From: Verrucomicrobiota bacterium
GTDB lineage: Bacteria; Verrucomicrobiota; Verrucomicrobiia; Opitutales; Opitutaceae
Assembly (NCBI GenBank): GCA_016721945.1
Contig: JADKHC010000005.1
Coordinates: 131,732 to 195,731 of the forward strand
Reading direction: 5' to 3'
DNA length: 64,000 nucleotides
Shown: in pieces, positions 1-9,000 of the stretch
How the letters are laid out: the number at the start of each line of letters is the position of its first letter
Position numbering within the stretch: position 1 is the stretch's first letter
The notes under the pieces: generated by a model
What the model was told of the DNA's origin: nothing
Databases searched by the model: none
Seen by the model: only the letters and a program-made list of their open reading frames with translations
Made by a program: the position numbers and the translations under genes

Positions 1-144
1 CTCGCGCACTACGATCTCGTCACTAGCGACGACGGTCGCGAAACCTTGCGCGCCTGCGGCCTCGATGCGGAACTCGTGCGCCTCTCGCTCGGCTGCGAAC
101 CAGCCGAGGATATCATCGCCGCTCTTGCCGAAGCACTCGCTTGA
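1..144 (+). CDS. C-terminal end of a Cys/Met-metabolism PLP-dependent enzyme (partial)
   Basis: An open frame runs in from the left edge and stops with TGA at 142-144, giving 47 residues. The pattern VRLSLGCEPAEDIIAALAEAL resembles the usual C-terminus of the cystathionine gamma-synthase / O-acetylhomoserine sulfhydrylase family, where a RLSVG-x-ED-x-E-D-L-I stretch precedes the final helix. The catalytic lysine and the rest of the protein are outside the window, so the exact reaction cannot be told. The DUF167 gene starts 18 bp downstream on the same strand and may be co-transcribed. Confidence 0.55.
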   Translation, partial: LAHYDLVTSDDGRETLRACGLDAELVRLSLGCEPAEDIIAALAEALA

Positions 145-162
145 GACAAATTTCTCGCTGCG

Positions 163-432
163 ATGAACTGCCGTCTGGCGATCAAGGCCATCCCCAACGC
201 ACCGCGTAATGCCATCGCTGGCTGGCTGGGTGATACTTTGAAAATCAAAGTCCACGCCCCCGCCCTCGAAGGCCGGGCCAACGAGGAGCTTTGTGAGTTT
301 CTCGCCGAGACGCTCAAGCTGCACCACCGCGCCGTCACCCTCGCCCACGGCGACAAGTCCCGGCAAAAGCTCATACAAATCGACGGCCTCAGTCTCGACG
401 AAGTCAAAGCCCGTCTGACCCAAGCCGGTTAA
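163..432 (+). CDS. DUF167 / YggU family protein
   Basis: A protein of 89 residues, full length for the DUF167 (YggU) family. The diagnostic features are present: an N-terminal strand with KAIPNAPRN, the central KVHAPALEGRANEEL motif near residues 29-43, and a DKSRQK loop near 64-69. Members are small alpha/beta proteins of unknown biochemical function, often beside unrelated housekeeping genes. It follows the PLP-enzyme end by 18 bp. There is no signal peptide or membrane segment, so it is probably cytoplasmic. The ATG at 163 fits the family's usual N-terminus. Confidence 0.85.
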   Translation: MNCRLAIKAIPNAPRNAIAGWLGDTLKIKVHAPALEGRANEELCEFLAETLKLHHRAVTLAHGDKSRQKLIQIDGLSLDEVKARLTQAG

Positions 433-486
433 CCCACCCGCCACCTCATGCAACCCGAGTCAAAGTATTGGCTCTTGCTGCTAGTT

Positions 487-507
487 GTGTCACGTATTAC
501 GTGACAC
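487..507. repeat. Perfect 21-nt palindrome
   Basis: Arms GTGTCACGT and ACGTGACAC are separated by ATT. It lies 55 bp after the DUF167 stop, with no gene attached. The form (long perfect arms, three-base A/T centre) is like the palindromes associated with the ORF6N genes at about 15.8 and 38.2 kb. Confidence 0.6.
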
Positions 508-517
508 TTTAAAACAC

Positions 518-535
518 CCCATTTTAGAAAATGGG
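518..535. repeat. Stem-loop, 8-bp perfect stem
   Basis: Arms CCCATTTT and AAAATGGG are separated by AG. It lies 10 bp after the preceding palindrome. No T-run follows, so it does not look like an intrinsic terminator. Confidence 0.45.
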
Positions 536-600
536 AGCAACAAAGATCCCCGAGCAAGCACAGGAGCATTTGCTGAGACTGATTCCAGATCCAAAGATCA

Positions 601-706
601 GGGGGAGCACACGCGTCTCGCGTGTTGGTTCGGGCGTCTCGCCCGAGCCTTCCAAACAACACCCGGCGGGACGCCGAGTGTTGCACGCGGGACGCGTGCG
701 CTCCCC
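601..706. repeat. REP/BIME-like element with four nested hairpins
   Basis: An outer inverted repeat (GGGGAGC-rich left end, GCTCCCC right end) encloses four short hairpins. The two on the left have TCT loops (ACGCG-TCT-CGCGT and CGGGCG-TCT-CGCCCG); the two on the right have GGA loops (CGGCG-GGA-CGCCG and CACGCG-GGA-CGCGTG). The 433-906 interval holds no convincing gene. The architecture resembles bacterial interspersed mosaic elements, but no RAYT transposase is present in the window. Confidence 0.6.
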
Positions 707-906
707 AGACCGCAAAAACCGAATTTCCATACAGATACAAACCGGAGCAATCTTCCGGGGCATTCAACCCAGAGGGAGAAGCCTAAAAGGGATGGTCCCT
801 CTGCGTAAATAATGATGCTTGTTCACTCCTTTGGCCGATGTTGCTAGGGAGGATTCCCCTGTGATCACTAGCCGCTTGCACGAGTTGAAAATCTCCCGAT
901 TCTCGA

Positions 907-1626
907 ATGGTTGTGCATAGTAAAATTATGATTTTTCGGTTCCCGCTTTTCCTCATCATCGGTCTGCTCGTCCTTGCAGTTGCTCCGCTGCGTGCAGCGG
1001 GCCCGTATCTAGGCAGCACTGCACCCAATGCGTTGCTTCTTCTGCCGCCACCGCCTCCTGCCGGTTCCGTTGAAGATCTGGCCGACCGCGATGCTGCTTA
1101 CAGGGTTTACCTAACATGCACACCCGAGCAATTCGCCCTCGGCGTGACTCAGCAGCGCCTCACTATTTTTCACTTGGCCACTGCAGTTTGCCCATGGTTC
1201 AAGCCCGGGGAATTTCCTAAAACCGAAGCTCTCTTCAAACAGGTCACCGACGAATCATATCTAGTCACCCGCGCCACCAAGCTAATTTGGAAACGCCCGC
1301 GTCCCTATATTACCGATCCAGTCCGCTTCGCCAAAGTGATCGAGCCAGATCCCTCCCCGTCTCCCACCTACCCGAGTGGCCACGCAACTCGCGCCACCCT
1401 GTATGCCTTGATCCTAAGCGAGCTCTTCCCCGAACAGCGTGAGGCAATTTCGGCCAAGGCTTCCGAGTCTGGCTGGCTTCGCGTGCAGGGCGGCGTGCAT
1501 ACGCCTCTGGATATTTACGCAGGCCGCACGCTCGGCCAGGCCATCGCCCAAGCGTTGTTGCGCAATCCGGCATTTCAGCAGGATCTGGCCGAAGTGAAGG
1601 CCGAGATCGCTGCCGCAGCCAAGTGA
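907..1626 (+). CDS. PAP2-superfamily (class A-like) acid phosphatase, secreted
   Basis: 239 residues with an N-terminal signal peptide (hydrophobic FPLFLIIGLLVLAVAPL, cleavage probably after the LRAA region). The three PAP2/vanadium-haloperoxidase signature blocks are present: a K-x6-RP motif (KLIWKRPRP), PSGH (YPSGHATRA), and R-x5-H-x3-D (RVQGGVHTPLD), which carry the phosphate-binding residues and the catalytic histidines. The family hydrolyses phosphomonoesters, here probably in the periplasm. The usual Ser before the last-block Arg is Leu here. A second in-frame ATG at 928 is an equally good start and puts the signal sequence closer to the N-terminus. No Shine-Dalgarno site is obvious for either. 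Confidence 0.8.
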   Translation: MVVHSKIMIFRFPLFLIIGLLVLAVAPLRAAGPYLGSTAPNALLLLPPPPPAGSVEDLADRDAAYRVYLTCTPEQFALGVTQQRLTIFHLATAVCPWFKPGEFPKTEALFKQVTDESYLVTRATKLIWKRPRPYITDPVRFAKVIEPDPSPSPTYPSGHATRATLYALILSELFPEQREAISAKASESGWLRVQGGVHTPLDIYAGRTLGQAIAQALLRNPAFQQDLAEVKAEIAAAAK

Positions 1627-1657
1627 CGCAGGTCCGCCTGGGCCAAGCGTCAGCTCT

Positions 1658-2869
1658 TTATTTTTTAAGCTCGCTGCAAAACACCACGACGTCGGGCATT
1701 TTGGCTCCAATGCTTGGATCGGCAGCGGGTACTGTGATCGTGAAACTCTGCGTCAGGGATTGAACCACCGCCCCGCTGGCGTCGAGAAACTCCAACGTTG
1801 CGGCGTGCTCGCCAGGCTTAAGTGACAGCGCGGCAAAACTGAAAAACTGCGGCAGGTTATCCCAAGCACGAAGGTCAGCCTCCGGCGTCGTCGCAGCTGA
1901 GGCGATTTTACTGAACAGACCGACTGCGGCCAGGCCGATCGCAGCCCGGTCCGCATCACGACCACCGTGATCGGCCGCAGCCATCGCGCCGATCAAGGCG
2001 ACATCGCCAACCGTGTCGGTCGCCTGCTTGAACGCTGCTTTATTGCCGAGCACGTGATCCATCAAGCGCCCGCCACGCGTGGTCGCCTGAAAACTAACAT
2101 CGTCATACGGCGGTAGCGCCACCCAGCGGCCACTCACTTCGATTCGTGCCGAATGAATCCGCGACTGCGGGGTGAAAAACTTCAGCTGCTCTCCAAACTC
2201 TCCGCCAGAATACTTGGTCGGCCCCTGGCCGTACTCGACAAAGAGCATGACGTTGGCCTTGGGATTGTACGCTGGAGGAACGGCACGGCCCTGCTGTTTC
2301 GCGTTTTCTCGGGCGCGGCGCAGTGAGTCGGCGCCGTCGCCACCGAGCTTGGCCGAAACCAATCCATCGAGGTAATCGAGCAACACGTAATCGCCAGCAT
2401 AGGTTTTGTCCTCCGTGTCGCTGTCGAGTAGTTCGCCATTGCGAAAAAGAGCGCGGGCGTTGTCAGGTTCGCCATCGCGCCAGTAAAGAATGCTGCGGTA
2501 AAACGAGGCCATGACGCGTTCGTACGGTTCGCCGATAAACGGCTTGTCCGACTCGTTGCGAAACATACGGCGCGACTTCGCAGCCTCAGAGTTGACCTGG
2601 CCGTAGTTGGCCGCAGCGGCAGCGAGTGCGTTGTCGAGTTTTGCCTTGGCTTCGTCGTACAGACCGCGACGAAGCGCGGCGGCAGCCACGCGATATTCCC
2701 AAAGCACACGATCCCTCGCAGGCGCGACCGCCAAGTGGGCATTACCATCAACCACCGGATCTCCCGTAAACGGCACGCTCGGAGGCGGCGGGACGGTTGC
2801 GCATCCGGCAAAAAATATTACCGGTAGGAACAGGGTTAGGCGAAAACGAGAAATGAGACCGCGAAGCAT
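1658..2869 (-). CDS. COG3014-like lipoprotein with TPR-like N-terminal region
   Basis: 403 residues. The N-terminus is a lipoprotein signal with lipobox FFAGC (Cys near residue 23), followed by a proline linker. Residues about 60-200 are helical with TPR-like spacing (LRRGLYDEAKAKLDNAL, FYRSILYWRDGEPDNARALF). The LFVEYGQGPTKY segment resembles the uncharacterised COG3014 lipoprotein family. It is the last gene of a minus-strand set with a secreted protein, YcfL and LpoB; a similar grouping (COG3014-YcfL-LpoB) is known in gamma-proteobacteria, which supports an envelope role, possibly in peptidoglycan synthesis. The biochemical function is unknown. Confidence 0.65.
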   Translation of the reverse strand: MLRGLISRFRLTLFLPVIFFAGCATVPPPPSVPFTGDPVVDGNAHLAVAPARDRVLWEYRVAAAALRRGLYDEAKAKLDNALAAAAANYGQVNSEAAKSRRMFRNESDKPFIGEPYERVMASFYRSILYWRDGEPDNARALFRNGELLDSDTEDKTYAGDYVLLDYLDGLVSAKLGGDGADSLRRARENAKQQGRAVPPAYNPKANVMLFVEYGQGPTKYSGGEFGEQLKFFTPQSRIHSARIEVSGRWVALPPYDDVSFQATTRGGRLMDHVLGNKAAFKQATDTVGDVALIGAMAAADHGGRDADRAAIGLAAVGLFSKIASAATTPEADLRAWDNLPQFFSFAALSLKPGEHAATLEFLDASGAVVQSLTQSFTITVPAADPSIGAKMPDVVVFCSELKK

Positions 2870-2973
2870 GAAGGGGAAGTAATGAAAGACGCCGCACGCG
2901 TTGGCAACACGGCGGCGTCAGCAATTCAACGGGCGGCGGGACGACAGACGTGTTGTCCGCTGCAAAAATGTTC

Positions 2974-3972
2974 TTACCTGGCCGTCAGCGACATATCCTC
3001 CATGAGCGCGAGCGCAGTGGCTTCGGTGATATCGCGCACATCGAACTGGCGCACGATGCGGCCGGCCTGCTGATCGCGACCGAGAATGTCGGCGGAGCTC
3101 GCCTGACCGATAATCGACGAGTCAGAAAGACGGACAGCGGTCACCTGAATGTCAGGCGTAGCCACGACCTTGTCCTCCGAGACACCGACGACCGTGATAT
3201 TCCGACTGGAAACAAGAACTTCGATGACAACATCGGCGACCTTCGCGAGCGCTTCACGATCCTTGCGCGCGCCTTCGTTGGTCGGTGCGGTGAAATGATC
3301 GATCGGTTTGTCGGCGATGAGCGAAGTGGCGACTTTTTGGTCAGCCAACGCAGCTCCCGCGTAACGGAAGGGACGGCCGAAGAGGCGCTCAACTTCGCGC
3401 ACCGTCTGGCGGTCGGCCAGGGTCGCAGCGGTTTTCTCACCAGCAGCATAAGTGTTTTCGGCGCTGACCTTGGTGGTTTTCGCTTCGGCGGTGCCTTTGC
3501 CTGGCGTAGTGGAATCACCACTACTGCCCGCATTGCCGCCGAGCGCGACGTTGACCTGCGTCTGCGGAGCTCCTGCGGTGGCAGGCTTGGCCGCGTTGGG
3601 ATCAGCCTCGAAATTGGATTTCTTTTCGCTCTGCACGGACTCGGATTTTTCCGTGCGAGCGGTGAGCTTCATGTTGGAGCTTTCGTCAACAAGCTCACGA
3701 TTCACGAAAAAGAGAACGCGCGGCTTGCCGAGTTTTTCGTAAGCGACACGAAAGGTGTCGATAACTTGCTTGGCCTTTTCGGGTGCGATCAACGCGCCAG
3801 AGGGACCATAAAGACGTTGTTGCGTATCGGGTGTTTCGGCAACCGGCTGGCTGTACTGCACTGGATAGCCCTGCTTGATCGGTACGGGCGCCTCGGGTTG
3901 TTTATCGTCGGCAAAAACAGGAGCCGCGACTGATGCCGCGAGGCAAAGCGAAAGCGTAATACGAGTTTTCAT
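2974..3972 (-). CDS. Secreted protein of unknown function in the LpoB/YcfL cluster
   Basis: I take the ATG at 3972, giving 332 residues that begin with a clean signal peptide (MKTRITLSLCLAASVAAPVFA). The frame is open further upstream to 4047, but that adds basic, proline-rich sequence with no signal character. The mature protein has a KPRVLFFVNREL stretch near residue 75, a low-complexity Gly/Ser/Thr/Ala middle (about 115-165), and a C-terminal half with VADVVIEVLVSSRNITVVG. The alternation of beta-strand segments recalls CsgG/LpoB-type domains, but I cannot assign a family. It lies between the COG3014-like lipoprotein and ycfL, all on the minus strand. Confidence 0.6.
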   Translation of the reverse strand: MKTRITLSLCLAASVAAPVFADDKQPEAPVPIKQGYPVQYSQPVAETPDTQQRLYGPSGALIAPEKAKQVIDTFRVAYEKLGKPRVLFFVNRELVDESSNMKLTARTEKSESVQSEKKSNFEADPNAAKPATAGAPQTQVNVALGGNAGSSGDSTTPGKGTAEAKTTKVSAENTYAAGEKTAATLADRQTVREVERLFGRPFRYAGAALADQKVATSLIADKPIDHFTAPTNEGARKDREALAKVADVVIEVLVSSRNITVVGVSEDKVVATPDIQVTAVRLSDSSIIGQASSADILGRDQQAGRIVRQFDVRDITEATALALMEDMSLTAR

Positions 3973-4056
3973 ATTCGTGGGAGAGTCTGATGGTTTATCC
4001 GCAGGATGCGGGCTAGGCCGGACCGGGCGCGAAGCACGATCCGGCACTCAGAGTAA

Positions 4057-4470
4057 TCAACGGGCCTGACGAACGCGGATGGTGTATTTCCGCGCCAGAT
4101 CGTTCATTGAGGTAAAGGTCACTGCCTCGGTGGTGTTTTCGCCGAGGATCAATGTCTGCCAGGGCGTTTCGTCACCGGTGGTAGTGCCGTCTTCATGCTT
4201 GAACACGCAATTAACCTGAACCTGGATGCGGCGGTTTTCGCGGTTCTTAATGTTGGCAGTGATTTCGAGGCGGCCATCCGGCAGGTTGCGATATTGGATG
4301 CCCGTCGAGGTGACCGAGTATTGAACCTGTTTGTCCATCAGGACGAACGCTTCGGTATTCTCCAACGTGTATTTCGTCGTGTCCTGCGCGGTGAACGGGC
4401 CTGGCGGCTCGGATACGCAGCCCGCGAACAAGGTGAGCGTAATGGCGGAAAGAAAGAGTGAGATTTTTTT
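4057..4470 (-). CDS. ycfL: YcfL family lipoprotein (DUF1425)
   Basis: 137 residues from the ATG at 4470. The signal MKKISLFLSAITLTLFAGC ends in a lipobox. The body matches the DUF1425/YcfL type: a beta-rich domain of about 100 residues with LPDGRLEITANIKNRENR and a conserved TPWQTLILGENTTEAVTF segment. YcfL proteins are periplasmic lipoproteins of unknown function, nearly always next to lpoB, as here (lpoB starts 686 bp upstream and ends 54 bp before this start). The longer frame beginning at 4500 would place residues before the signal and is unlikely. Confidence 0.8.
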   Translation of the reverse strand, partial: KKISLFLSAITLTLFAGCVSEPPGPFTAQDTTKYTLENTEAFVLMDKQVQYSVTSTGIQYRNLPDGRLEITANIKNRENRRIQVQVNCVFKHEDGTTTGDETPWQTLILGENTTEAVTFTSMNDLARKYTIRVRQAR

Positions 4471-4523
4471 CATGGTGTCAGTAACTCCGATGACAGGCAC
4501 AAGGTTGAATTTGTGCCCTCAAT

Positions 4524-5156
4524 TTAGCGATAAGCGGCGTCTTCGAGGCCCTGTTTTTTGATTTCGGCGGAGTCTTCCCAGACGATCTCGCTCGTGCGGG
4601 CATCGATCAGCTGGAAGCTGTACAAAACGTAATCGCTGACACCCTGCGAAGTGCGGCTGGCCATGCCACCGAGTTTGCCGGTAAGGAAATAGTCGGCACC
4701 TTTGAACTCGACGACACTCGGGTCGGAACTGGCGGTGACAGCGCCCTGCTGCTTGAGTTCGCGTTCGCGCTCGAGCGTCTTCATGCGGTCACGGGCGAGA
4801 AAGCGGACTTTGCCGTTGGAGTGCTTGTTGAGCTCGATGCGGATGCGGTCGTTGAAGAGATCTTTATTGATCGGAAAACGTGTGTCGTTGACGACTGGAT
4901 CGAGCACGATGCGCGGGACGCTGGTGGCGTTGGCAATCTCGCGGACGCCGAGGATGCTGCGCGCCATCTTGTCGGTGACGGTAACGAGATCCTGCGATTC
5001 GATGCCGGTGCCGGCGACGAAGCCGCGTTCATCGGCTTTCATCTCGGTCACGGGCACGCCCGAGGGATTTTGCACCCCACTGCTGGCACAACCAGCAAGA
5101 AACATGGAGGCGACGCCGGTGCTCAGAATTACAATACGTTGTAGGCTGTTTTTCAT
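4524..5156 (-). CDS. lpoB: Penicillin-binding protein activator LpoB-like lipoprotein
   Basis: 210 residues from the ATG at 5156, with a lipobox signal (VASMFLAGC). The domain matches the LpoB/YcfM family: VPRIVLDPVVNDTRFPINKDLF, then DRIRIELNKHSNGKVRFLARDRM, and the later GADYFLTGKLGGMASRTSQG and YSFQLIDARTSEIVWEDS strands. In Enterobacteria LpoB is an outer-membrane lipoprotein that reaches through the peptidoglycan and activates PBP1b. The adjacent YcfL supports the call. No PBP gene is in this window. A TTG at 5168 is in frame but the ATG is the better start. Confidence 0.85.
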   Translation of the reverse strand: MKNSLQRIVILSTGVASMFLAGCASSGVQNPSGVPVTEMKADERGFVAGTGIESQDLVTVTDKMARSILGVREIANATSVPRIVLDPVVNDTRFPINKDLFNDRIRIELNKHSNGKVRFLARDRMKTLERERELKQQGAVTASSDPSVVEFKGADYFLTGKLGGMASRTSQGVSDYVLYSFQLIDARTSEIVWEDSAEIKKQGLEDAAYR

Positions 5157-5242
5157 GGTTGTAGTCAAAGGGAGTAAGTTCGCGAAATTCCGTGGCAGAC
5201 AAAATACGCGTGGCGTTCAGATGAACGCGTTCGCCGCGCACA

Positions 5243-5947
5243 TCAACGGCCAAACATGCCGTTGGCAGAACTCATCGGCGAAGAACCGCCGTAGTAATTG
5301 TTGATGATAGTGACATTCTGCGGCGTGCTCTGCGCTGGCGGATTCGCAGCCGCGGGCTGTGTTTCTGGCACAACAAAGACCCGCTCTTCACGCGCACGGG
5401 CGTTTTCGTCAGCGATCGCGCCGATCAGCAGGCCTGCACCCGCGCCCCAAGCCGCACCACGCCAGGAATTGCGATGATGAGAATTATTGCCGATGATCGC
5501 ACCGGTCAGGCCACCCCAGAACATACCTGACGACGCATAACTCGGACGGCGGTAGCCGTAATCAGAATATTGATACGTCGGCCGTGCGTAACCGTAACCG
5601 TACAATCCGCGCGACCCATAGGATCCATACGTTCCATAAGATCCGTAACCTCCGTAGGAGTGGTAGGTCGGACGGCGATCATAACCATAACCATTTGGCA
5701 CCGGCACCTGGTTGCGACGGTTATAGTCACGTGATTCACCGACAGCCGAACCAATCAACCCACCCGCAACGGCGCCGATCGCAGCACCTTTCCAGGCGTT
5801 ATGATGGAGGTCGCCAGAATTATTGCCGATCACGGCACCCGCGATGCCTCCCAAGACGGCTCCATTGACGGTTTCGGGACGAAAGACCTGCGCCTGCAAC
5901 GGCACAAGGGCGAGCAAGGAAAGAGTGAGTGCAGCAATGGTTTTCAT
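5243..5947 (-). CDS. Glycine-zipper outer-membrane-type protein
   Basis: 234 residues from the ATG at 5947, starting with a signal peptide (MKTIAALTLSLLALVPLQAQ). Two glycine-zipper blocks are clear: one near residues 28-70 (AVLGGIAGAVIGNNSGD and AAIGAVAGGLIGSAVGE) and one near 145-180 (GGLTGAIIGNNSHH and GAGAGLLIGAIADENAR). Between them is a Tyr/Gly/Ser-rich stretch with repeated YGSYG-type units. Glycine-zipper repeats of this kind occur in SlyB/Rcp-like envelope proteins. The C-terminus has an NVTIINNYYGG segment. Function is otherwise unknown. It lies 86 bp upstream of lpoB on the same strand. Confidence 0.7.
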   Translation of the reverse strand: MKTIAALTLSLLALVPLQAQVFRPETVNGAVLGGIAGAVIGNNSGDLHHNAWKGAAIGAVAGGLIGSAVGESRDYNRRNQVPVPNGYGYDRRPTYHSYGGYGSYGTYGSYGSRGLYGYGYARPTYQYSDYGYRRPSYASSGMFWGGLTGAIIGNNSHHRNSWRGAAWGAGAGLLIGAIADENARAREERVFVVPETQPAAANPPAQSTPQNVTIINNYYGGSSPMSSANGMFGR

Positions 5948-6051
5948 GGTTTGAAAGGGGCTGAGCTTAAACAGACATGACAAGCTCTGCAAGGTTTCAG
6001 GAATCGCTCTTGCCCGCCCAGCAAAACACGTAACCCATTAACATATTGAAA

Positions 6052-9000
6052 TTAACGTGTCGGAACAGCCACACCCACGCGCGGCCGCCTTATCCGCGCC
6101 GTAAACCGGTCCAGATAAAGGTAGATAACCGGCGTGATATATAAAGTAAGCAGTTGCGAAACAAGAAGCCCTCCAACCACCGCCAAACCAAGCGGACGAC
6201 GCGATTCAGCCCCGGCACCCAGCCCAAGCGCGATCGGAACCGCACTGGCGAGCGCGGCAAAAGACGTCATCATAATCGGACGGAAGCGCACGAGGCATGC
6301 CTGCGTGATCGCCTTTTCAGCCGAAGCTTCGCCGCCCGCGCGGGTCGCCAATGCAAAGTCGATCATCATAATCGCGTTCTTTTTCACGATGCCAACGAGC
6401 AGGATAATGCCAACGTAGCCCATGATGTTGAGCTCTTCGCGAAACGCCCAAAGCGTGAACAACGCGCCGAAACTCGCCGCCGGCAAACCGGACAAAATGG
6501 TGAGCGGGTGAATGAAATCCTCGTACAAAATACCGAGCACAATGTAGATCACCAACACCGCCATGATGAGCAGAAGACCGAGCCCCTTGAGCGACGAAGC
6601 GAAAGCTTGTGCGCTGCCTTGAAAAGCGAAGCTCACGGTGGCCGGCAGATTTTGTTGCGCGAGTTTGGTGATGGCCTCGGTGGCATCGCTGAGTGACGCC
6701 CCAGCCTTAAGATTAAAGGAAATCGTGACGGCGGGAACCTGCCCGAGATGATTCACCGTCAGCGGTCCAACCGTGCGTTCGACTTTCGCCACGGCATTAA
6801 CGGGGACGAGTTTGCCGTTGCGAGCGCGCAGGTAGAGCGAGGAAAGGTCCTCGGGGTCGCGCTGAAACTCCGGCGCCACCTCCATCACCACATAGTACTG
6901 ATTTGTCGGTGTGTAAATGGTTGAGACCTGCCGCGAGCCGTAGGCGCTGTAGAGCGACTCTTCGATTTGCTGCGGCGTAAGCCCGAGACGCGCCGCACGG
7001 TCGCGATCGATGATCACGCGAGCTTGCGGGCTCGAAATCTGGAGATCCGAGTTTACGTCCGTCACCGCATCCACACCCTGGATACGTTTCTCCATGTCGC
7101 GGGCGGCCTCATAAAGCTGATCGAGATCGCTGCCGAAAAGCGTGAATTGATAAAGCGCCCGACTCTGCTGGCCGCCGATGCGGATAGGAGGTGGTTGTTG
7201 CGGATACGCGCGCAACCCCGGAATGACCGAAAGCTGCTTGCGCAGATCCTGAATAATCTCGCCCACCGGCTTGCGCTCATCGCGTTCCTTCAGGCGCATG
7301 AACATATTCCCGGAATTGACAGCGCCCGCGCCACCCCCACCCGCCACCGAGGACATAAACGCTGCCACATCGGGATTCTGCGCCACGATGGCCGCCGCCG
7401 CCTCCTGATGCCGAATCATTTCCTCGAAGGAAATATCCTGCGAAGCTTCAGTCGGAGTGCGGATCTGTCCGGTATCGTCGGAAGGAATAAAACCCTGCGG
7501 CAAAATTACCGCAAACACCACCGTGAGAACCACCATCAAACCGGCAATTCCCACTGTGATTCCGCGATGGCGAAGGCTGACCCGCAACGTTCGCTCATAA
7601 AAACTCCGCATGCCCTCAAGCATCCGCTCGGTCGTGCGGTAGAACGCGCCATGTTTGCGATGCGCCTCCTCGTCATGGGGACGCAAAAATCGGCTGCACA
7701 ACATCGGCGTCAGCGTCAGCGAAACCAGACCGGAAACTAAAATCGAGGCCGTGATCGTGACTGCAAATTCATGCAGCAAGCGGCCGAGAATTCCGCCCAT
7801 GAACAAAATCGGGATAAACACCGCGACCAGCGACAACGTCATCGACATGATCGTGAAGCCGATCTCGGCCGAGCCCTTGAATGCCGCCTCGCGCACCGAC
7901 ATACCTTTTTCGGTATAACGTACGATATTCTCAAGCATCACAATCGCGTCATCCACGACAAAGCCCACCGACAACGTGAGCGCGAGCAGCGAGAAATTAT
8001 CCAGCGTGTAACCAAGGAAATACATCACCACGAACGTCCCCAGCAGCGCCATCGGGATCGCGAGCGCGGGAATGGTCGTGGCCCGCAGGGTTCGCAAAAA
8101 CAGGAAGATAACCAAAACCACCAAAATGATGGAAAGCATCAGCGTAAACTCGACATCGTGCACCGATTCCCGGATAGCCGCCGAACCATCGCGCAGAATA
8201 TCGAGCTGCACCGAAGGCGGAATCTGTTGTTGGAATTGCGGCAGCAACGCACGGATACGATCCACCACTTCCACCGTGTTGGTGCCGGGTTGACGCTGAA
8301 CGGCGAGAACGATGGCCCGGCTTCCTTTTCCATCCTTGTAATACCAACTCGCCACGCGCCGGTTTTGCACACTGTCCGTCACGTCGGCGATCTCGCCCAA
8401 GCGGACAGGCGCGCCGTTGCGATAAGCCACGACGATGTCGCGAAACGCTTCCGCCGATTCGAGCTGGCCAGTCGCCACCACTTGCATCGACTGCGTCGTA
8501 CCGTCGAGCACGCCGGTGGGAAGATTGACGTTGTGCGCCGACAACGCCGCACGCACTTCCTCGAGCGCGATGCCGCGCGCCGCGAGCGCCTCGGGATTGA
8601 GCCGGGCGCGCAACGCGTATTTTTGCGCACCGTAAATCTGCACCTGGGCAACACCATCAACCATCGATATGCGCTGCGCCACCATCGTCTCGGCGTATTC
8701 ATTTACCTTGGACAACGGCAAGGTTTGCGAACTGAACGTCAGAAAAAGAATCGGCGAATCGGCGGGATTGGTTTTCTGCAACGAAGGCGGTGCCGGCATG
8801 TCCGTGGGCAAGCGGCGCTGCACGACTGCGATCGCCGCCTGCACGTCTTGTGCGGCCGCATCGATGTCGCGTTCCAGCGAAAAAGTCAGGGTAATCTGCG
8901 TCGAACCGAGCGCACTGGTCGACACCATCGAGTCAATGCCCGCAATGGTAGAAAACTGCTGCTCTAGCGGCGTGGCCACCGCGGAAGCCATCGTTTCTGG

